Shown here: piece after piece, positions 7,904-15,735 of the stretch | How the letters are laid out: each line of letters begins with the position of its first letter | How positions within the stretch are numbered: position 1 is the stretch's first letter | Origin: Candidatus Bathyarchaeota archaeon | GTDB taxonomy: Archaea > Thermoproteota > Bathyarchaeia > RBG-16-48-13 > GCA-020355125 | Direction: 5' to 3' | Length of the DNA: 19,179 nucleotides | NCBI GenBank assembly: GCA_030670615.1 | Contig: DAOVBJ010000002.1 | Location: 1 to 19,179, forward strand | Notes under the pieces: model-generated | The model's database searches: none | What the model saw: only the letters and a program-made list of their open reading frames with translations | What the model was told of the DNA's origin: nothing | Made by a program: the position numbers and the translations under genes

Positions 7904-7932
7904 ATAAAAAGGTGAGCGGTTAACCTTTTTAT
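7904..7932. promoter_or_regulatory. Inverted repeat with TATA-like arms between the AIR-like gene and gcvPA
   Basis: ATAAAAAGGT (7904-7913) and ACCTTTTTAT (7923-7932) are perfect reverse complements around a nine-base spacer. Each arm looks like an archaeal TATA box, so the pair can drive transcription both ways. The left arm read forward predicts a gcvPA mRNA start near 7934. The right arm read backward predicts a start near 7902, just before ATG 7890. Symmetry this exact also suits binding by a dimeric regulator. Confidence 0.5.
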
Positions 7933-7986
7933 GAGACAGTAAGAATAGAGTTGAGGTAACTAAGTATTGAGTGGTGGTTCAAGTAG

Positions 7987-9372
7987 TTGTCTCATCCATA
8001 TCTCTCCAATGACCCCGCTGATATCCGGCGGAAGCTCTTAGACGCCATCGGCATCTCCTCGGTCAATGAGGCTTTTTCAGATATTCCCAAACAGGTTCGA
8101 TTAGCCAAGAGTACTTCCCTGCCAAAGCCTGGGTCGGAGGTCGAAGTTAGGAGGGAGGTGGAGCGAATTCTCAGTAATAACGTCACATCTAAGGACGCCC
8201 TTTCCTTTTTGGGGGGAGGGGTTTGGGGCCATCATGTTCCTGCTGCGGTGGACACCCTCGCAGGTCGGGGGGAATTTCTCACGAGCTACACGCCCTACCA
8301 ACCTGAAATCAGTCAAGGCATGCTTCAATCCCTCTTTGAGTATCAGAGTATGATGGCCGAGCTCTTGGAAGTGGATGTTGTCAACAGCTCCATGTATGAC
8401 TGGGCGTCAGCCCTCGGAGAAGCCGCCAGGATGTCCGCCAGAATCACCCATCGAAACGAGTTTATTGTACCCCACTTCCTCAGCCCAGAACGATTAGCGG
8501 TCCTCAAGTCCTACGCTAACCCTATTGGCATACGGATCAAAGAGGTTCATCAATCGTTACACACGGGTCAAATCAGCCTCGAAGCCCTCAAGGAAGAGGT
8601 CTCTTCACAGACTGCAGGACTGTACACTGAAAACCCCGCGTATCTGGGACACCTGGTACACAATGTGGAGGCGTTGGCGGAGATAGCTCACGATGTGGGA
8701 AGCCTCTTCATCGTCGGAGTAGATCCGACGTCTCTGGGCGTCCTTAATCCTCCGGGAAGGTATGACGCGGACATTGTGGTGGGAGAGGGGCAGCCTCTAG
8801 GCAATTACGTCAATTATGGTGGACCCTTACTCGGCATCTTCGCGTGTAGAAATGACCCCCAACTGATCCGTCAAATGCCGGGGCGTTTAGTCGGGATGAC
8901 GACCACGAAAGACGGGGGGGAGCAGGGGTATTGCATGGTCCTCCAAACCCGCGAGCAGCACATCCGACGGGAGAAGGCGACGTCAAACATTTGTACAAAT
9001 CACGCGTTATGCGCGCTCAGAGCCGCTATTTACATGGCGTTAATGGGGGGTGGAGGCTTTAGACGGCTGGGAGAACACCTCTTCTCCATAACGCAGTACG
9101 CCACACAACAGCTTTCAAGGGTTGACGGAGTGAGGACTCCCGTTTTTAGTGGATGCCACTTTAAGGATTTTACCGTAAACTTTGACAGAACCGGAAAGAA
9201 GGGGGTTGAGGTCAGTAAGCGCCTGTTGGAACGGGGCATCATGGGTGGTCAACCTCTCGAACGGGATTTCCCGGAGCTCGGAGACACGTTCCTGTACGCG
9301 GTTACCGAGATACACACTCAAGGCGACGTGGATGCCCTGTGTGAAGCGTTGAAGGAAATCGTGGAGGCGTAA
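7987..9372 (+). CDS. gcvPA: Glycine dehydrogenase (decarboxylating) subunit 1
   Basis: A 461-residue N-terminal half of the split P-protein of the glycine cleavage system. With subunit 2 it decarboxylates glycine and passes the aminomethyl group to lipoylated GcvH. Conserved stretches are SFLGGGVWGHHVP (73-85), SYTPYQPEISQGMLQ (100-114) and MYDWASALGEAARM (136-149). The start is TTG 7987, which directly follows an in-frame TAG, so no upstream start exists in this frame. The N-terminus it gives (DIRRKLLDAIG, then DIP) is that of the family. It is three bases upstream of gcvPB, as expected for an operon making the heterotetramer. GcvH and GcvL are absent from the window. Confidence 0.95.
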   Translation: MSHPYLSNDPADIRRKLLDAIGISSVNEAFSDIPKQVRLAKSTSLPKPGSEVEVRREVERILSNNVTSKDALSFLGGGVWGHHVPAAVDTLAGRGEFLTSYTPYQPEISQGMLQSLFEYQSMMAELLEVDVVNSSMYDWASALGEAARMSARITHRNEFIVPHFLSPERLAVLKSYANPIGIRIKEVHQSLHTGQISLEALKEEVSSQTAGLYTENPAYLGHLVHNVEALAEIAHDVGSLFIVGVDPTSLGVLNPPGRYDADIVVGEGQPLGNYVNYGGPLLGIFACRNDPQLIRQMPGRLVGMTTTKDGGEQGYCMVLQTREQHIRREKATSNICTNHALCALRAAIYMALMGGGGFRRLGEHLFSITQYATQQLSRVDGVRTPVFSGCHFKDFTVNFDRTGKKGVEVSKRLLERGIMGGQPLERDFPELGDTFLYAVTEIHTQGDVDALCEALKEIVEA

Positions 9373-9375
9373 GGT

Positions 9376-10911
9376 GTGACAGGATTTCGTCAAGCGAGGT
9401 GGAATGAACCCTCGATCTTCAAGGTAGGCCGTACCAAGAGCCACGGGGTGTGCAGTCCCTTCTCAAGCGAGGATCAGAAAATGGGTGTAGACGCTTTGAC
9501 GCGGTTAATCCCTAAGAACCTCCTTCGAAGGGACGAGCCAAACCTTCCCGCCTTGTCGGAAGTCGATGTGGTTAGGCACTTCACCCGCCTATCTCAAGCC
9601 AACTTTGGCGTCGACAACGGCGCCTATCCCCTCGGAAGCTGCACCATGAAGTACAGCCCCAAAGTCAATGACGCTATAGCGAACTCGGACAAGGTCCACT
9701 GGATCCACCCACACCAAGATGAATCCACCGTCCAGGGCGCTCTTGAGATCATGTACAAGCTCTCCCAGTGGTTCTCAGAAATAACGGGGATGAATGGCTT
9801 CACCCTTCAACCCTCCGCAGGCGCCCACGGCGAATACACGGGAGCCCTCATTATGAGAGCGTATCATCGGGAAAGGGGAGACCTCGAAAGGAGAAGGGAG
9901 ATAATCGTGCCAGACTCAGCGCATGGAACCAACCTCGCCAGTGCGTCGATGGTCGGGTTCCACGTTGTGGTCGTCCCCAGTAACGAAAAAGGCTGCGTCG
10001 ACATGGACGCGCTTGAGAGTGCGGTGTCTGAGAGAACTGCTGGTCTCATGTTGACGAATCCCAACACGTTAGGCATTTTCGAGGAGAACATTCTGGAGAT
10101 TTCACGGATTATTCACGACGTGGGCGGCCTCCTCTACTACGATGGAGCCAACCTAAACGCCATCATGGGCAAGGCCAGGCCGGGAGACATGGGCTTCGAC
10201 ATCGTACACCTCAACCTTCATAAAACCTTTTCGACGCCTCACGGCGGCGGTGGCCCGGGCGCCGGCCCTGTTGGGGTCGTAGAGGCGTTGGAAGGGTTCT
10301 TGCCCGTGCCCACGGTGGGACGTGATGGAGAACACTTCTACCTGAACTATGACCACCCGCAGACTATCGGACGGGTTGGAGGCTTCTACGGGAACTTCGA
10401 GGTTCTAGTGAAGGCCTTCACATACGTGCTCTCGATGGGGGGTGACGGTTTGAGCAGGGTGGCTGAACTAAGCGTCCTTAACGCGAACTATCTGGCTCGT
10501 AAAATCTCAGAAATCAAGGGGTTCAGCCTGCCCTACGGGTCGGGGATTCTTAGGAAACACGAGTGCGTCATAAGCTGTTCAAAATTGAAGATGGACACGA
10601 GCGTCACAGCAAAAGACGTTGCCAAGCGGCTGTTAGATTTTGGCGTTCACGCCCCCACAATGTACTTCCCCCTCATTGTCGAGGAGGCATTAATGCTTGA
10701 GCCCACGGAAACCGAGTCCCTTGAAGAACTCGATAGATACGCGAGCATTTTCGCCCAGATATCACGCGAAGCCTACGAAGACCCTACGATTGTGTTGAAC
10801 GCGCCTCATAACACCTCTGTCGGGGCTCTAGACGAGGTCAAGGCGTCACATCCACGAACCTTCTGCTTGAGCTGGCGAATGCGTAAGAAACAACAAGAAC
10901 GGAAGCCATGA
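9376..10911 (+). CDS. gcvPB: Glycine dehydrogenase (decarboxylating) subunit 2
   Basis: The C-terminal, PLP-bearing half of split glycine decarboxylase, 511 residues. The PLP lysine is K283 in NLHKTFSTPHGGGGPG, followed by the glycine-rich GAGPVGV. Other family marks are YPLGSCTMKYSPK (84-96), LQPSAGAHGEYTG (144-156) and IVPDSAHGTNLASA (177-190). It pairs with gcvPA three bases upstream and starts with GTG. The split form is normal in archaea and many bacteria and is not a frameshift. Together with gcvT (14325-15455) and glyA it would supply methylene-carrier from glycine, or make glycine in reverse. After it, bases 10912-11012 show nothing I can name. Confidence 0.96.
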   Translation: MTGFRQARWNEPSIFKVGRTKSHGVCSPFSSEDQKMGVDALTRLIPKNLLRRDEPNLPALSEVDVVRHFTRLSQANFGVDNGAYPLGSCTMKYSPKVNDAIANSDKVHWIHPHQDESTVQGALEIMYKLSQWFSEITGMNGFTLQPSAGAHGEYTGALIMRAYHRERGDLERRREIIVPDSAHGTNLASASMVGFHVVVVPSNEKGCVDMDALESAVSERTAGLMLTNPNTLGIFEENILEISRIIHDVGGLLYYDGANLNAIMGKARPGDMGFDIVHLNLHKTFSTPHGGGGPGAGPVGVVEALEGFLPVPTVGRDGEHFYLNYDHPQTIGRVGGFYGNFEVLVKAFTYVLSMGGDGLSRVAELSVLNANYLARKISEIKGFSLPYGSGILRKHECVISCSKLKMDTSVTAKDVAKRLLDFGVHAPTMYFPLIVEEALMLEPTETESLEELDRYASIFAQISREAYEDPTIVLNAPHNTSVGALDEVKASHPRTFCLSWRMRKKQQERKP

Positions 10912-11013
10912 GCTAGGGATTTCTCGCTATTCTCATCACAGTAAATCAGTAGTCTTGTCACACGATAACCAGTAGAAGACCTCGATGAACGGGATTATGT
11001 TTCCCCGCCACTA

Positions 11014-11041
11014 ACTTTAAAACCGTTACAGGGTATGTAAC
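11014..11041 (+). promoter_or_regulatory. Promoter of the cofE-like gene
   Basis: ACTTTAAAAC (11014-11023) is a good archaeal TATA element and predicts an mRNA start near 11045, about 40 bases before the ATG at 11087. Right after it GTTAC and GTAAC (11025-11029, 11037-11041) form a short inverted repeat with a seven-base spacer, which might be an operator. It suggests the cofE-like, membrane-protein and glyA genes start a new transcript, separate from gcvPAB. Confidence 0.45.
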
Positions 11042-11086
11042 TTAAGTTCTGAAGCGGTAGACTACATCTAAAGGGTTGCTGTAAGA

Positions 11087-11857
11087 ATGAAGCTCATATC
11101 CATAAAAATGCCCCTCATAGAAAAGGGAGATGACATCATCGCCATTTTTCTAGACGTTATTCACGATAAAGGGCTTGAACTTGAAGACGGAGACATCGTC
11201 GCCTTTGCCGATAAAATCGCTGCCATTAGTGAAGGCAGAGTCATAAATTTTGAAGGTGTGGAGCCCTCGGAAGAAGCGAAGGTTTTAGCTGAACGATATG
11301 TGCTTGAACCGGGCTTCGTCGAAGTGGTTCTCCGAGAAGCCGACGAAGTATTCGGCGGCGTGGCAAGGGCCTTACTCACCTTGAAAAATGATATTATCAT
11401 AGCCAACGCCGGAATAGACCATAAAAACGCTCCCGTGGGCTCAGCGACCTTGTGGCCCTCAAACCCCAACGAAACGGCTGCGAAACTTCGTGGGGAGCTG
11501 GAGCGATCAACGGGAAAACGGGTAGGCGTCCTCCTAGTGGATAGCCATGTGGCGCCCATGAGGATGGGAACCTTAGGTTTCGCCCTGGGAATAGCGGGTT
11601 TTAGGCCCGTGAAAGACTGTCGTGGCATGAAAGACCTATATGATAAGCCCCTCCGCATCACCCGCATTAACCTGGCGGATGATTTAGCCTCGGCTGCCCA
11701 TCTGGTCATGGGTGAAACCACTGAACGAATTGCCATCGCCATCATTCGCAACTCAAATGTTACCATAACCGACGACTACGATCCACGGGAAGTCGTCATC
11801 CCAAAGAAAGAATGCCTCTTCATGAAGAACCTCGGGAAAGACAGGTATACGCCTTGA
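11087..11857 (+). CDS. CofE-family gamma-glutamyl ligase (F420-0 or folate as substrate)
   Basis: A 256-residue member of the F420_ligase family (COG1478, PF01996), the usual length for archaeal CofE. CofE adds glutamates to coenzyme F420-0 with GTP. Conserved parts are IEKGDDI (11-17), LEDGDIVAFADKIAAISEGR (36-55), NAGIDHKNAPVG, the D-S-x-x-x-P-x-R-x-G-x-x-G-F-A-x-G-I-A-G region, and KDLYDKPL. Where methanogen CofE has T-N-G-R-x-F-R-x-G, this protein has SHVAPMRMG, a clear departure. A COG1478 relative (FolC2) has been reported as the folate polyglutamylase of Chlamydia. Among gcvPB, glyA and an ECF-S-like gene, folate glutamylation is a real alternative to F420. The family call is firm; the substrate is open. 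Confidence 0.82.
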   Translation: MKLISIKMPLIEKGDDIIAIFLDVIHDKGLELEDGDIVAFADKIAAISEGRVINFEGVEPSEEAKVLAERYVLEPGFVEVVLREADEVFGGVARALLTLKNDIIIANAGIDHKNAPVGSATLWPSNPNETAAKLRGELERSTGKRVGVLLVDSHVAPMRMGTLGFALGIAGFRPVKDCRGMKDLYDKPLRITRINLADDLASAAHLVMGETTERIAIAIIRNSNVTITDDYDPREVVIPKKECLFMKNLGKDRYTP

Positions 11858-12573
11858 CAGACAAGCGAAGAATACCCCAGCCCTTCGTCCTCTCCTTGAT
11901 TTCAATCTTCGCCGCCCTCAACATCGTAGTCGACGTTCTGCCCCTAACACCCGTGTTGGGGGTCAGCGGAGCCTCCTTCCGACTGGGCTGGGTCATGGCA
12001 CCCTTAACCGGGCTCTTGCTGGGGCCCATAGCCGGAGGAGGAAGCTGTATGATAGCTGGCGTAGTAGAATTGTTCTTAGGCCTCCAGCCCTCACAGCCTT
12101 TTGGCTTGTTTGCCCCCTTCAGGATGGGTCTGTCCGCCGTTCAAGTTGGCTTATTAGTGAAGGGACGATGGAAGACGGCCTTGACCCTTCTGGGCAGCCT
12201 CATCTTCGTGTGGATTTTGCTGCCAAAGGGTAGAGAAACGCTTCTGGTCTTATCCTTTCATTTAATGGGCTTCTTCCTCATTCTAGTGTTCAGGACGCGG
12301 ATTGGATGCTACGTGTCATCCTCGTTGTGGAAGCAGGTCGCTCTCGGCGTCGCCGTTGCCGCATACTGCGGTAACATTAGTCGGCACCTCCTGGGAAATA
12401 TCCTTCTAGTCGTCCTCACAGACATACCTTCAATAGTCTTTGTCGCCGCCATACCCTTCACCGTCATAGAGCAAACCTCCTTCCTCGCGGCCTCAACAAT
12501 CCTCGGTGTGGCGTTAACGCGAACACGAGCGCGGGCCCTCATCGAGGTCCACGGGAAGTCCAAAGTATTTTAA
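11854..12573 (+). CDS. ECF-S-like integral membrane protein
   Basis: A hydrophobic protein of 239 residues if it starts at TTG 11854, which overlaps the cofE-like stop as TTGA. A start at ATG 11812 would add 14 hydrophilic residues and overlap by 46 bases, so I prefer the TTG. After a basic N-terminus (TDKRRIPQPF) come six or more membrane segments. The stretch SFRLGWVMAPLTGLLLGPIA, followed by GGGSCMIAGVVELFLG, resembles the substrate-binding helices of energy-coupling-factor S components. The protein is longer than most of these. It may take up the vitamin that the upstream ligase then traps by glutamylation. No T or A subunit lies nearby. Identity is at the level of a fold guess. Confidence 0.6.
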   Translation: MTDKRRIPQPFVLSLISIFAALNIVVDVLPLTPVLGVSGASFRLGWVMAPLTGLLLGPIAGGGSCMIAGVVELFLGLQPSQPFGLFAPFRMGLSAVQVGLLVKGRWKTALTLLGSLIFVWILLPKGRETLLVLSFHLMGFFLILVFRTRIGCYVSSSLWKQVALGVAVAAYCGNISRHLLGNILLVVLTDIPSIVFVAAIPFTVIEQTSFLAASTILGVALTRTRARALIEVHGKSKVF

Positions 12574-12620
12574 ATGTGGAAGACCAAGTTTCAGTAGAAG
12601 AGCTTTAGAAGAGGAAGACC

Positions 12621-13937
12621 ATGTCAGAAGCTAAACAACGTTATGATCGCATTCTCATGCTGCTAACAAAGCATCACGCCCTGTACCAACAAGTGCTTCC
12701 CCTCATCGCAAGTGAAAACGTTCCAAGCCCCGCAGTGAGGGAGGCCTTAGCCACCGATTTGGGAAACAGGTATGCGGAGGGTTGGCCGGGGGAACGGGTA
12801 TACGCAGGCTGCGCCTACATTGACGAGGTGGAGTTCGCGTGCATTGACCTGGCCAAGAAAGTGTTTGACGCGGAATTCGTCGATGTACGCCCCATCTCAG
12901 GCGTCGTGGCCAACCTCGTCATCTACACCGCCTTTGCGAAACCCAACGATATAATGTTTGGTCTCTCGATTCCCTGCGGCGGCCACATCAGCATGGGACG
13001 AGCACGGTTTGGAGGCACGGCGGGGACCGTTCGAGGTCTGCGAGTGGAATACTTCCCCTACAACTATGACGAGTTAACGATCGATGTCGATAAAACCAAG
13101 GAAAAACTGAGGCGACTGGTGGTGGAAGGCAAAAAGCCGATGCTCGCCATGTTCGGAGGCAGCGTCCTCCCCTTCCCTCACCCCGTCAAGGAGCTGGCAG
13201 AGGCCTTCCACGATGTGGACGCCAAAATCAACTACGACGCTGCCCACGTCTCCGGGCTGATTGCTGGGAAGACGTTTCAAGATCCCCTGAGGGAAGGCGC
13301 GGACGCCGTTACAATGAGCACCCATAAAACGCTTCCGGGACCCCAGCACGGCATGGTTCTCTCCTGGGAGAGATACGCAGACGATATTAAAAGAGCCACC
13401 TTTCCCGGTTTGGTGAGTAACCATCACCTCCACGCGATGGCGGGAGTGGCTTTAACCTTGGCGGAGACGCTTGAGTTTGGGGAAGCCTACGCCCAGCAAA
13501 TAATTAAGAACTCCAAGGCCTTGGGCCAAGCCCTCTACGCGCGGGGACTCAAAGTACTGGGAGAGCACAGAGGATTCAGTGAAAGCCATATCCTCTGGGT
13601 GGACATCTGGGAACACGGTGATGGAGGTAAAATAGAAGGAGAGTTGGAGGCGGCGAACATCATCGTGAACAGGAACCTTCTCCCTTTAGACGTGCGAATG
13701 GGACGCCACTACACCCATCCAGGCGGCATCCGACTGGGCACACAGGAGGTGACGCGACTCGGCATGAAGGAGAGCGACATGGAAACGATAGCTGACTTCA
13801 TCAAACGCGTGGTCATCGACAAGGAACTCCCCACGCAGGTCAAACGAGACGTAATGGATTTCCGAAAAGACCTCCAGCAGGTTCACTTCTGCTTCGAAAA
13901 CGCGACCCAAGCCTACAAATACATCAAAATAAGATGA
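12621..13937 (+). CDS. glyA: Serine hydroxymethyltransferase
   Basis: A 438-residue PLP enzyme that converts serine and tetrahydropterin to glycine and methylene-carrier, and back. The PLP lysine is K236 in STHKTLPGPQHG. Also seen are PLIASENVPSP (27-37), GNRYAEGWPG (48-57), the Asp/His pair in NYDAAHVSGLIAG (204-216) and the C-terminal arginine motif GGIRLGTQEVTRLG. The ATG at 12621 has a GAGGAAG ribosome site just before it. The gap of 47 bases to the preceding membrane-protein gene suggests the same operon. Archaeal SHMTs may use H4MPT or folate; gcvT and fhs nearby make a folate-like carrier more likely, though this is inference. Confidence 0.95.
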   Translation: MSEAKQRYDRILMLLTKHHALYQQVLPLIASENVPSPAVREALATDLGNRYAEGWPGERVYAGCAYIDEVEFACIDLAKKVFDAEFVDVRPISGVVANLVIYTAFAKPNDIMFGLSIPCGGHISMGRARFGGTAGTVRGLRVEYFPYNYDELTIDVDKTKEKLRRLVVEGKKPMLAMFGGSVLPFPHPVKELAEAFHDVDAKINYDAAHVSGLIAGKTFQDPLREGADAVTMSTHKTLPGPQHGMVLSWERYADDIKRATFPGLVSNHHLHAMAGVALTLAETLEFGEAYAQQIIKNSKALGQALYARGLKVLGEHRGFSESHILWVDIWEHGDGGKIEGELEAANIIVNRNLLPLDVRMGRHYTHPGGIRLGTQEVTRLGMKESDMETIADFIKRVVIDKELPTQVKRDVMDFRKDLQQVHFCFENATQAYKYIKIR

Positions 13938-14324
13938 AAGAAAGTTAGCGTTGTATAGTTATTGATACATTATAGATGTTATGGGAAAGAGATTAAGGAA
14001 TTGGTTAAGTAAAACCTCTGTTGGTGATACAAGAACAGCTTGGAAGTCAAGATGGCTTAAAGGTTGCTCGTTGAGGTGTACCTAAAGAGAACCCTCGTAC
14101 TGAAGCTTCATATCTTTCTTTGGGAGTTGATGAAGCGTAACTACTAGAAGGTAAGCTAGCTATCCAGCAAGATAGACTAAATGAGAGTGAACATATATAG
14201 TCCTAAGCAGATATACAGATACGCTAAGGTGTTCCTCTTCCGAAAAGGGAAAGCCGTATATCCGATTCCATGTAAGTAGTAAAGTAGTTTAATCACTGAA
14301 GCTGGTTAATGAAAGGTGTGTTAA
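13938..14324. other. Gap of 387 bases between glyA and gcvT, with a possible decayed coding tail
   Basis: No intact gene, tRNA or CRISPR. The stretch is more AT-rich than glyA. From 13981 a 34-codon frame (KRLRNWLSK, TAWKSRWLKGCSLRC) stops at 14085. One base away, the next frame continues as PKENPRTEASYLSLGVDEA and ends at a TAA near 14139. Joined by a frameshift it resembles the variable C-terminal tail of an IS200/IS605-type transposase, but I cannot identify it. ACATATATAG (14191-14200) is a good TATA box for gcvT. AAAGGTG (about 14312-14318) is a plausible gcvT ribosome site. Confidence 0.35.
14191..14200 (+). promoter_or_regulatory. TATA box for gcvT
   Basis: ACATATATAG sits in the spacer before gcvT and predicts a start near 14222 and a leader of about 100 bases. 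No coding frame covers it. It suggests gcvT is transcribed apart from glyA. Confidence 0.4.
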
Positions 14325-15455
14325 ATGGTGTTGAAGAGAACGCATCTATACGCGTTCCATGAGGCGCATGGGCATCTCGTGGACTTCGCCGGTTTTGCGA
14401 TGCCCTTATGGTACAAGGGGGTAACCGCGGAGCATCTCGTCGTCAGGGATCAGGTGGGAGTCTTTGATGTCACGCACATGGGCAGATCCCTTATCTCGGG
14501 GAGCGAGGCCGGGCGCTTCCTTGACTACGTAACAACGCGGAAGCCGTCCTCCCTCCGCCATCTTCGCGGTCACTACACGGTCATGTGCAACGACCGCGGC
14601 GGAATCATCGACGATTTAACAGTATTCAGGTTTGACGAAGAACGGTTCTTCGTAGTGTATAATTCTGGTAACCGCGAAAAGGATTATCAGTGGTTGAACA
14701 CCCACGGAAGAGACTACCAAGTACAGATCGAGGACGTGTCTAATCAGATTCCGATGTTCGCCCTCCAAGGACCAAAGGCATCATCTACCTTGCAGAAGCT
14801 TACCTCAACTGATATCCAGAGCATCAAGCGGTATCGTTTCAGCTGGATAGAGGTTGCCAATCTAAAGGTTTTGGCTACGAGAAGCGGATATACGGGAGAA
14901 GATGGCTTCGAGATGTACTTGTGGGATGTGCCTCTCGCAGAACCCGATAGCGCTATCAGGTTATGGAATAATCTGCTTAAAGCTGGAGAGGAATTCGGAA
15001 TCAAGCCTTGTGGGCTTGGTGCGAGAGATACCTTACGTCTTGAAGCGGGGATGAACCTCTATGGAAATGACATCGACGAAGATATAACGCCTTTTGAGGC
15101 CGAACTTGATTTTGTGGTTAAACTTGATAACGGAGACTTCATCGGACGTACAGCCTTGGCAAAGCAGAAGGAAGAAAGCGTTTCCAAGCGAAGGGTTGGT
15201 CTAAAAATGATTGACAGAGCTGTTCCTCGCCAAGGATGTGAAGTCTATAAGCGTGATGAACGGGTAGGGGTTCTGACAAGCGGAACATTCTCACCACTAT
15301 TGAAGTATGGCATTGCTATGGGCTATGTACGCCCTGAAGATGCCGACGAAGGTGAGATTTTACAAGTGAAAATTAGGCAGCGACTTTGTAAGGCTGAGGT
15401 TGTCAAGATGCCTTTCTATGATACTAAAAGGTACGGTTGGAAAAGGAAGTCTTAA
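14325..15455 (+). CDS. gcvT: Aminomethyltransferase (glycine cleavage T-protein)
   Basis: A 376-residue T-protein, normal length. It takes the aminomethyl group from GcvH, releases ammonia and makes methylene-tetrahydropterin. Family marks are HGHLVDFAGFAMPLWY (15-30), GVFDVTHMGR (45-54) and the GGIIDDLTVFRF segment (92-103), whose Asp pair is the catalytic region. ALQGPKAS follows near 147-154, then SGYTGEDGFE, and GARDTLRLEAGMNLYG near 232-247. The ATG at 14325 has AAAGGTG a few bases before it. The first third of the gene is GC-rich like the genes to the left, and the last half is AT-richer like the genes to the right. Confidence 0.95.
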   Translation: MVLKRTHLYAFHEAHGHLVDFAGFAMPLWYKGVTAEHLVVRDQVGVFDVTHMGRSLISGSEAGRFLDYVTTRKPSSLRHLRGHYTVMCNDRGGIIDDLTVFRFDEERFFVVYNSGNREKDYQWLNTHGRDYQVQIEDVSNQIPMFALQGPKASSTLQKLTSTDIQSIKRYRFSWIEVANLKVLATRSGYTGEDGFEMYLWDVPLAEPDSAIRLWNNLLKAGEEFGIKPCGLGARDTLRLEAGMNLYGNDIDEDITPFEAELDFVVKLDNGDFIGRTALAKQKEESVSKRRVGLKMIDRAVPRQGCEVYKRDERVGVLTSGTFSPLLKYGIAMGYVRPEDADEGEILQVKIRQRLCKAEVVKMPFYDTKRYGWKRKS

Positions 15456-15592
15456 GACCCTCTTTTCGACATTAACCTCGCTAATACATAGACATAGGAT
15501 TGTACGGAGTTAGGTTGAAGATTTCACTTGTAACACCTTTCGGATACGTTTCATGATACATGGATGACACTGTGTTTAGCAATCATTGATGG

Positions 15593-15657
15593 CTTGAAGA
15601 GGTTCCTCAAGTAACCTGAGAGCTCTTATTGAAGGAAATGAACGTAATCTTATAAAA
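15593..15657 (+). promoter_or_regulatory. Promoter of mtd with an upstream inverted repeat
   Basis: TATAAAA (15651-15657) predicts a start near 15680. About 40 bases further upstream, CTTGAAGAGGTTCCTCAAG (15593-15611) holds the arms GAGG and CCTC and the outer CTTG and CAAG. This is a near-symmetric site that could bind a regulator. No gene is seen in 15456-15711. Confidence 0.4.
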
Positions 15658-15735
15658 CCGTTTGAAGGCTTTCAGAAAATTGATCTAGACTTTCGAAGGC
15701 ATTACCTTTATATGCCGTTATGTAGCACTAATCTC

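Noticed and set aside
9370..9378. gcvP broken into two frames by a frameshift
   Set aside because: Both halves have the sizes and ends of the standard two-subunit glycine dehydrogenase, so this is the normal split form.
10912..11086. Possible tRNA or small RNA between gcvPB and the cofE-like gene
   Set aside because: No cloverleaf, T-loop motif or strong stem could be found by eye.
11161..11766. Antisense open frame of 201 codons opposite the cofE-like gene
   Set aside because: It mirrors codons of a clear family member, has a Ser/Arg-rich composition, and shows no domain, ribosome site or promoter.
14210..14262. Hairpin in the gcvT leader (GATATAC pairing with GTATATC, with an inner TTCC/GGAA stem) as a riboswitch
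   Set aside because: The left arm lies upstream of the mRNA start predicted from the TATA box at 14191, the loops are long, and it lacks glycine-riboswitch features.
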